Shown piece by piece: positions 6,096 through 10,007 of a DNA stretch of 10,007 nt. A program made the translations under genes and the position numbers. Source of the stretch: JBEAOO01 sp041164825 (GTDB lineage: Bacteria > Pseudomonadota > Gammaproteobacteria > Burkholderiales > Burkholderiaceae_C); assembly GCA_041164825.1 (NCBI GenBank), contig JBEAOO010000125.1, forward strand, positions 1 to 10,007, read 5' to 3'. Each line of letters begins with the position of its first letter. Within the stretch, counting starts at the first letter, position 1. Below the pieces are notes generated by a model that saw only the letters and a list, made by a program, of their open reading frames with translations, was not told the origin of the DNA and ran no database searches.

Positions 6096-6572
6096 ATGAT
6101 TGACTTCGGTTTCGACAAGCTTGCCCTGATCGGCGGCGTGGCGCTGATCGTCATTGGCCCTGAGCGCCTGCCCAAGGTGGCGCGCACGGTGGGCCACCTG
6201 ATGGGCAAGGCCCAGCGCTACGTGGCCGACGTGAAGGCCGAGGTGAACCGCTCGATGGAGCTCGAAGAGCTCAAGTCGATGAAGTCCAGCTTCGAAGACG
6301 CGGCGCGCGGCATCGAGCAAAGCGTGTCGGGCGAGATCAACCAAACCCGCGCTGACCTCAACGACGCCTGGAGCAACGAGGCCTACGGTTCGGCCTTCGG
6401 CGGCACCACGCTCGCCGACCTGACGCCGACCTATAAGCACCCGGGCAAGAAGTGGCGCCTCAAACGTGGCGCCACGCCGCAGTGGTACAAGCGCCAAGCG
6501 GGTGTGCGCACGCATGTGCAGTCGGCCTCGGCGCGCGTGGCGCGCTTTCGTCCGCCCGGCCGCTCGCGCTGA
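6096..6572 (+). CDS. tatB: Sec-independent translocase subunit TatB
   Basis: TatB, 158 residues, forms with TatC the receptor for twin-arginine signal peptides. It has an N-terminal membrane helix (about residues 6-21), the hallmark GPERLPKVARTVG (21-33), and a long amphipathic helix continuing through YVADVKAEVNRSMELEELKS (42-61). The C-terminal third is basic (KKWRLKRG and an Arg-rich end), as in other betaproteobacterial TatB. Position 8 is lysine in FDKLAL, where E. coli TatB has the membrane glutamate E8; to my knowledge lysine here is common in betaproteobacteria. No good Shine-Dalgarno sequence precedes the ATG, so its rate of translation may be low compared with tatA, matching the known subunit ratio. 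A terminator-like hairpin lies between its stop and tatC. Confidence 0.94.
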   Translation: MIDFGFDKLALIGGVALIVIGPERLPKVARTVGHLMGKAQRYVADVKAEVNRSMELEELKSMKSSFEDAARGIEQSVSGEINQTRADLNDAWSNEAYGSAFGGTTLADLTPTYKHPGKKWRLKRGATPQWYKRQAGVRTHVQSASARVARFRPPGRSR

Positions 6573-6619
6573 CGACGGGCCGGCAGTGGTTCACGGCGCC
6601 TCTCGTGTTCGATCTGTCA

Positions 6620-6650
6620 CGCCGCAGCACCCGCTGCGGCGCTTTGTTTT
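6620..6650 (+). terminator. Terminator-like hairpin between tatB and tatC
   Basis: A 9-base-pair perfect stem (6620-6628 with 6633-6641: CGCCGCAGC / GCTGCGGCG) closes a 4-base loop ACCC and is followed directly by CTTTGTTTT (6642-6650). This is the classical form of a factor-independent terminator on the plus strand. It ends 13 bases before the tatC ATG, so it would sit inside the tatABC message and could reduce, but presumably not abolish, tatC transcription. Confidence 0.7.
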
Positions 6651-6663
6651 CTGACTCCCCACC

Positions 6664-7455
6664 ATGACCACTGACCCCCGGCCCGACGACGAACTCGCGG
6701 GCACCGAGCAGCCCTTTGTCGCCCACTTGGTCGAGTTGCGCGACCGCCTGATTCGCGCCGTGTTGGCGGTGGGGGTGGTGTTTGGCGGGCTGTGCATCTG
6801 GCCCACGCCCTCGGGCATGTACGACCTGCTGGCGGCGCCCTTGGTGGCCACGCTGCCACATGGCGCCACCATGATCGCCACCAGCGTGATCTCGCCGTTT
6901 CTGGTGCCGCTCAAGATCACGCTGATGGCCGCCTTCATGGGCGCGCTGCCGGTGGTGCTGTACCAAGTCTGGGCCTTTGTGGCGCCGGGCCTGTACCTGC
7001 ACGAGAAGAAGCTGGTGCTGCCGCTGGTGATCTCCAGCAGCCTGCTGTTTTTTGTGGGTGTGGCGTTTTGCTACTTCTTCGTGTTCAAGCAGGTGTTCAG
7101 CTTCATCCAGGGCTTCGCGCCCAAGAGCATCACCGCCGCCCCCGACATCGAGGCCTACCTGAGCTTCGTGCTCAGCATGTTCATCGCCTTTGGCGCCGCG
7201 TTTGAGGTGCCGGTGGTGGTGGTGGTGCTGGCGCGCATGGGGCTGGTGTCGGTGGCCAAGCTGCGCGAATTTCGCAGCTATTTCATCGTGCTGGCCTTCA
7301 TCATTGCGGCGGTCATCACGCCGCCCGACGTGGTGTCGCAGCTCTCGCTGGCGATCCCGATGTGCATCTTGTACGAAGTGGGCATCTGGGCGGCGCAGAT
7401 CTTCATCAAGCACACCCAGGCGCCGTCAGAAGAGCCGCCCGCATCGGCGGCCTGA
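6664..7455 (+). CDS. tatC: Sec-independent translocase subunit TatC
   Basis: TatC, 263 residues, is the core receptor of the twin-arginine translocase, with six membrane helices. Family signatures are present: HLVELRDRL (21-29) in the cytosolic N-terminus, YQVWAFVAPGLYLHEKK (100-116) containing the signal-peptide-binding residues equivalent to E. coli F94 and E103 (here F105 and E114), and FEVPVVVVVLARMG (180-193) with E181, matching the conserved intramembrane glutamate. AFIIAAVITPPDVVSQ (211-226) marks helices five and six. The tail (SEEPPASAA) is short and polar. The ATG at 6664 has no evident Shine-Dalgarno sequence and lies just after the terminator-like hairpin. The next gene is convergent on the other strand. 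Confidence 0.96.
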   Translation: MTTDPRPDDELAGTEQPFVAHLVELRDRLIRAVLAVGVVFGGLCIWPTPSGMYDLLAAPLVATLPHGATMIATSVISPFLVPLKITLMAAFMGALPVVLYQVWAFVAPGLYLHEKKLVLPLVISSSLLFFVGVAFCYFFVFKQVFSFIQGFAPKSITAAPDIEAYLSFVLSMFIAFGAAFEVPVVVVVLARMGLVSVAKLREFRSYFIVLAFIIAAVITPPDVVSQLSLAIPMCILYEVGIWAAQIFIKHTQAPSEEPPASAA

Positions 7456-7592
7456 TGCGCCGGGTCACGCCGCTGCGCTGATGCGTGACGCGTGGTGCGC
7501 GGCGTCGTTCAAGCGCTGCGAGGGCTTGCCCTGCCGCAGTTCGGCGTCGCGGCGGGGGCTCTCAACCCGCGCATCGCGACACCCTGGTGGTT
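7456..7592. other. Convergent intergenic gap with no clear terminator
   Basis: The 137 bases between the 3' ends of tatC and the protease gene are GC-rich. A bulged GC stem can be drawn from about 7467 to 7506 but no T-run follows on either strand, so I cannot assign an intrinsic terminator for either gene. Rho-dependent ending is possible. Confidence 0.4.
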
Positions 7593-8816
7593 TCAGCGCT
7601 GCTGATCGTCTTCGTTGGCCGCCGGTCGGCGCGTGCTTGGCGGGCGCAGGGCCACGGTGACGTTCACGTCCAGCGCCTTGTCGCCGCGCTGCAGGCCAAT
7701 CACCGCTTGTGATTTGGGTTTGAGTGCGGCCACCGCCGCCAGCAACTGCGCGGTGTTGGCCACGGGTGTGTCGGCCACCTTCACCACCACATCGCCGGGG
7801 CGGATGCCGCCAGCGCCGGCCGGGCCGTCTTGCAGCACGCCGGTGATCAGCACACCATGGTTGACCTGCAGGTGGAAGGTCTCGGCCATCTCGGGCGTCA
7901 GGTCGCGCGGCTCCACGCCAATCCAGCCGCGGGTGACACGGCCGTCCTTGATCAGCCCTTCCATCACTTGTTTGGCCGTGCTCACGGGGATGGCAAACCC
8001 AATGCCCATGCTGCCGCCGCTGCGGGAATAAATGGCCGTGTTGATGCCCAGCAGGCTGCCACGTGCATCCACCAGCGCACCGCCCGAGTTGCCGGGGTTG
8101 ATGGCCGCGTCGGTCTGGATGAAATTCTCGAAGGTGTTGAGGCCGAGCTGGTTGCGGCCCATGGCGCTGACGATGCCGGATGTGACTGTTTGGCCCACGC
8201 CGAAGGGGTTGCCGATGGCCAGCACCACATCACCCACCTGCAGGTGGTCGGCGTCGCCGAAGGTGATGACGGGCAGTTTGTCGAGGTTGATCTTCAGCAC
8301 CGCCACATCGGTTTCCGGATCGGTACCGACCACGGTGGCGCGGGCGCTGCGGCCGTCGATGAGCTGCACCTCGATGTCGTCGGCCCCGGCCACCACGTGG
8401 TTGTTGGTCAGCAGGTAGCCCTCGGGCGAGACGATCACGCCCGAGCCCAGGCCGACCTGCGGCGCTTGTTGCTGTTGCTGCTGTTGCTGTTGGCCACGAT
8501 CGCCAAAGAAGAAGCGAAACCACGGGTCTTGCGACTGCGGGTTGCCATCACCATTGGCCGCACGCTGGGGCGCTTTGCTGGCCGTGATGCTGACCACCGC
8601 CGGCATGGCTTGGCGGGCCGCCTCGGCATAACTCACCAAGGCGCCGCTGTTGCCCGCGCTGCCGGCAGGCAGCGGCGCGGCTGTGACGATGCTGGGCAGC
8701 ACACCGCTGCCGCCGCCACGCCGGTTCAGCCAGTCGGGTTGCAACGTGGCCACCACAAACAAAGCCGCCACGCACACGGTGACCGCTTGGGAGAAAATCA
8801 ACCAGGTTTTTCGCAT
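7593..8816 (-). CDS. Membrane-anchored HtrA/DegS-type serine protease, one PDZ domain
   Basis: A 407-residue trypsin-like protease of the HtrA family. An uncleaved-looking N-terminal membrane anchor (about residues 5-24) places the rest in the periplasm. The protease domain (about 60-280) carries the complete catalytic triad: H140 in LTNNHVVAGA, D170 in ETDVAVLKI and S244 in NPGNSGGAL. A single PDZ domain follows (about 285-390, with IRPGDVVVKV). This one-anchor, one-PDZ layout is that of DegS, which senses misfolded outer-membrane proteins and starts the sigma-E response. Betaproteobacterial proteins of this type are variously named DegQ, AlgW or MucD, so I give no symbol. A run of nine glutamines (109-117) interrupts the LA loop after PWFRFFFGDRG. 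The ATG at 8816 is chosen because it gives the anchor; GGAAGAG at 8833-8827 is a plausible ribosome site. The protein probably cooperates with envelope export functions nearby, but this is inference. Confidence 0.92.
   Translation of the reverse strand: MRKTWLIFSQAVTVCVAALFVVATLQPDWLNRRGGGSGVLPSIVTAAPLPAGSAGNSGALVSYAEAARQAMPAVVSITASKAPQRAANGDGNPQSQDPWFRFFFGDRGQQQQQQQQQAPQVGLGSGVIVSPEGYLLTNNHVVAGADDIEVQLIDGRSARATVVGTDPETDVAVLKINLDKLPVITFGDADHLQVGDVVLAIGNPFGVGQTVTSGIVSAMGRNQLGLNTFENFIQTDAAINPGNSGGALVDARGSLLGINTAIYSRSGGSMGIGFAIPVSTAKQVMEGLIKDGRVTRGWIGVEPRDLTPEMAETFHLQVNHGVLITGVLQDGPAGAGGIRPGDVVVKVADTPVANTAQLLAAVAALKPKSQAVIGLQRGDKALDVNVTVALRPPSTRRPAANEDDQQR
8466..8492 (-). repeat. CAA/CAG trinucleotide tract encoding nine glutamines
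   Basis: Nine successive CAA or CAG codons in the protease gene. The two codons are mixed, which lowers slippage compared with a pure repeat. The tract lies in the LA loop between the FFFGDRG segment and the start of the conserved protease core, a place where HtrA proteins such as DegP also carry a glutamine-rich linker. Confidence 0.85.
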
Positions 8817-8834
8817 CTGAGAAAGTCTCTTCCA
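8817..8834. promoter_or_regulatory. Shared 18-base divergent start region
   Basis: Only 18 bases separate the start codons of the minus-strand protease and the plus-strand NIF3 gene. They hold a purine-rich ribosome-site candidate for each strand: GGAAGAG on minus (8833-8827) and GAGAAAG on plus (8819-8825). The short inverted repeat GAGA-AAG-TCTC spans 8819-8829. There is no room for promoters, so both must lie inside the opposite gene's coding start. Confidence 0.6.
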
Positions 8835-9593
8835 ATGGCCCTGCGCACCGACATCGAAACCTCCCTTAGCACGCTGCTGGAGGTGGGCCGCTTTAAGGAT
8901 TATGGGCCGAACGGTGTGCAAGTTGAGGGCAAACCCGTGGTTCACAAGGTGGTCAGCGGGGTCACCGCCAGCCTGGCCTTGATCGACGCGGCCATTGCAG
9001 AAGGCGCCGATGCGCTGCTGGTGCACCACGGCTTGTTTTGGCGCGGCCAGGACGGCCGTGTGACGGGCTGGATGAAGCAACGCCTGGCGCGCCTGCTCGC
9101 CCACGACATCACGCTCTACGCCTACCACCTGCCGCTCGACGCCCACCCCACGCTGGGCAACAACGCGCAACTGGGCCTGCGCCTGGGGCTGGTGGGCGAT
9201 GGCCGCTGGGGCGAGCAAACGCTGGGCTGGATTGGCGCGCCCGATGCACCGGTCGGTTCACTGAGCGTGGATGAACTGGCTGAGCGTGCGCAAACGGCCT
9301 TGGGCCGCGCTCCCGTGGTGGCTCCGGGCGACGGCCGGCCGCTGCGCCGCATCGCGTGGTGCACGGGCGGCGCGCAAGGCTATTTCGAGTCCGCCATCGC
9401 GGCCGGGGCCGATGCCTTCATCACGGGTGAAATTTCCGAGCCGCAAGCGCACCTGGCGCGCGAATGCGGCGTGGCCTTTTTGGCCTGCGGCCACCATGCC
9501 ACCGAGCGCTATGGTGCGCAGGCCCTGGGGGCGCACATCGCCGCGCAACATGGCCTCGACCACGTCTTCATCGATCTGCCCAACCCGGCTTGA
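8835..9593 (+). CDS. NIF3/YbgI family metal-binding protein
   Basis: A 252-residue protein of the NIF3 (YbgI, DUF34) family, toroidal hexamers with a di-metal centre. Databases often label it GTP cyclohydrolase 1 type 2, but its true role is not settled. The metal ligands align with those of E. coli YbgI: H64 and H65 in LVHHGLFW, D102 in YHLPLDAH, and H220 and E224 in CGHHATERYG. The family start DYGPNGVQVEG (22-32) and ITGEISEPQAHLARE (196-210) are also clear. It is the short form, without the inserted domain found in some family members. The ATG at 8835 lies 18 bases from the divergent protease start; pdxA begins 37 bases after the stop, so the two may be co-transcribed. Confidence 0.93.
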   Translation: MALRTDIETSLSTLLEVGRFKDYGPNGVQVEGKPVVHKVVSGVTASLALIDAAIAEGADALLVHHGLFWRGQDGRVTGWMKQRLARLLAHDITLYAYHLPLDAHPTLGNNAQLGLRLGLVGDGRWGEQTLGWIGAPDAPVGSLSVDELAERAQTALGRAPVVAPGDGRPLRRIAWCTGGAQGYFESAIAAGADAFITGEISEPQAHLARECGVAFLACGHHATERYGAQALGAHIAAQHGLDHVFIDLPNPA

Positions 9594-9630
9594 TCGCGCC
9601 GATTCCGATCTCACCAAGACTCAGCCCACC

Positions 9631-10007
9631 ATGCCTTCGTCGATGCCCGCACGCCCCCCCGCTGAGCTGCCACTGGCCGTCACCCAGGGCGATCCCTGCG
9701 GCATCGGCCCCGAGATCATTGCCAAGTTGTTCGGCAGCGGCGCTGCGGCCCGAGGCTGTTTCGTGGTGGGGGATGTGGACGTGATGCGCCGCGCGGCGGG
9801 CTGGGTGGGCGGCTTGTTGAGCGTGGCCGTGATCGCGCAGCCTGCCGATGCGTGGCGCGTGCCCCCGAACTGCATCCCGGTCTGGTCCGTGCCCGCGCTG
9901 GATGCCTTGCAGGCGCCCATGGGGCAGGTGGATGCGCGGGCGGGTGCCAGCGCGGCAGCGTGCATCGAGGCGGCCACGGCACTGGCTTTGCAGGGTGAGG
10001 TGGCAGG
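9631..10007 (+). CDS. pdxA: 4-hydroxythreonine-4-phosphate dehydrogenase, N-terminal part
   Basis: An open frame from the ATG at 9631 runs off the window end without a stop, giving about 125 residues. It matches the N-terminus of PdxA, the NAD-dependent enzyme that oxidises 4-phosphohydroxy-L-threonine in the DXP-dependent pathway to pyridoxal phosphate. The signature PLAVTQGDPCGIGPEIIAKL (14-33) is diagnostic; the usual form is GDPAGIGPE, with alanine where this protein has cysteine (C23). FVVGDVDVM (44-52) and QVDARAGASAAACIEAA (98-114) also fit the family. The metal-binding histidines of PdxA lie further on and cannot be seen. In many proteobacteria pdxA lies between surA and ksgA; here NIF3 stands before it. 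The related PdxA2 branch cannot be excluded from this part alone. Confidence 0.88.
   Translation, partial: MPSSMPARPPAELPLAVTQGDPCGIGPEIIAKLFGSGAAARGCFVVGDVDVMRRAAGWVGGLLSVAVIAQPADAWRVPPNCIPVWSVPALDALQAPMGQVDARAGASAAACIEAATALALQGEVA

Noticed and set aside
7211..7230. GTG repeats within tatC
   Set aside because: They encode a run of valines in a membrane helix and are explained by coding.
6460..7413. Minus-strand open frame of about 317 codons opposite tatC
   Set aside because: The translation is rich in His, Gln and Arg, typical of an antisense shadow; tatC is certain.
7830..8834. In-frame upstream extension of the NIF3 gene through the protease gene
   Set aside because: The extension is antisense to the protease and His/Gly/Asp-rich; the NIF3 family start fits ATG 8835.
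8817..9218. In-frame upstream extension of the protease gene through the NIF3 gene
   Set aside because: Antisense to NIF3; the ATG at 8816 gives a proper membrane anchor directly.
1..10007. CRISPR, insertion sequences, tRNA or rRNA genes, phage or defence genes
   Set aside because: None seen on reading both strands; the window is filled by recognisable chromosomal genes with small gaps.

Overview
The window is about 10 kb of GC-rich, densely packed bacterial chromosome. The protein families and gene order point to a betaproteobacterium of the order Burkholderiales, most likely Comamonadaceae (inference from the SlmA, TatABC, HisIE and pyrimidine 5'-nucleotidase sequences and from the run hisI-hisE-small membrane protein-HIT-tatABC-HtrA protease). 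I see no mobile element, phage gene, CRISPR array, tRNA or rRNA. Nearly everything is housekeeping.

Layout. (1) Bases 1-2717, plus strand: a DUF429 protein (5' end outside the window), a secreted staphylococcal-nuclease-like protein, a HAD-family pyrimidine 5'-nucleotidase and the nucleoid-occlusion regulator SlmA. The first three genes are joined by 4-base start/stop overlaps. (2) 2780-4166: a DUF815 AAA+ ATPase overlapping by 8 bases with a MutT-like Nudix hydrolase. (3) 4189-5714: hisI, hisE, a four-helix membrane protein and a HIT protein; hisI/hisE and hisE/membrane protein also overlap by 4 bases. (4) 5829-7455: tatA, tatB and tatC of the twin-arginine translocase, with a likely promoter before tatA and a terminator-like hairpin between tatB and tatC. 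(5) 7593-8816, minus strand: a membrane-anchored, single-PDZ HtrA/DegS-type serine protease, convergent with tatC. (6) 8835-9593, plus strand: a NIF3/YbgI metal-binding protein, divergent from the protease with only 18 bases between the start codons. (7) 9631 to the window end: the N-terminal part of pdxA.

Working together: hisI and hisE supply two consecutive early steps of histidine biosynthesis. TatA, TatB and TatC make the export machine for folded proteins, and the HtrA protease probably does quality control on the periplasmic side of the inner membrane. The nuclease, the nucleotidase and perhaps the DUF429 protein all touch nucleic acid or nucleotide metabolism, but a shared pathway is only a guess. 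The window looks like several conserved betaproteobacterial gene blocks set side by side. I found no clearly new system. The points most worth checking are the hairpin between tatB and tatC, the block junctions, and the very compact divergent protease/NIF3 start region.
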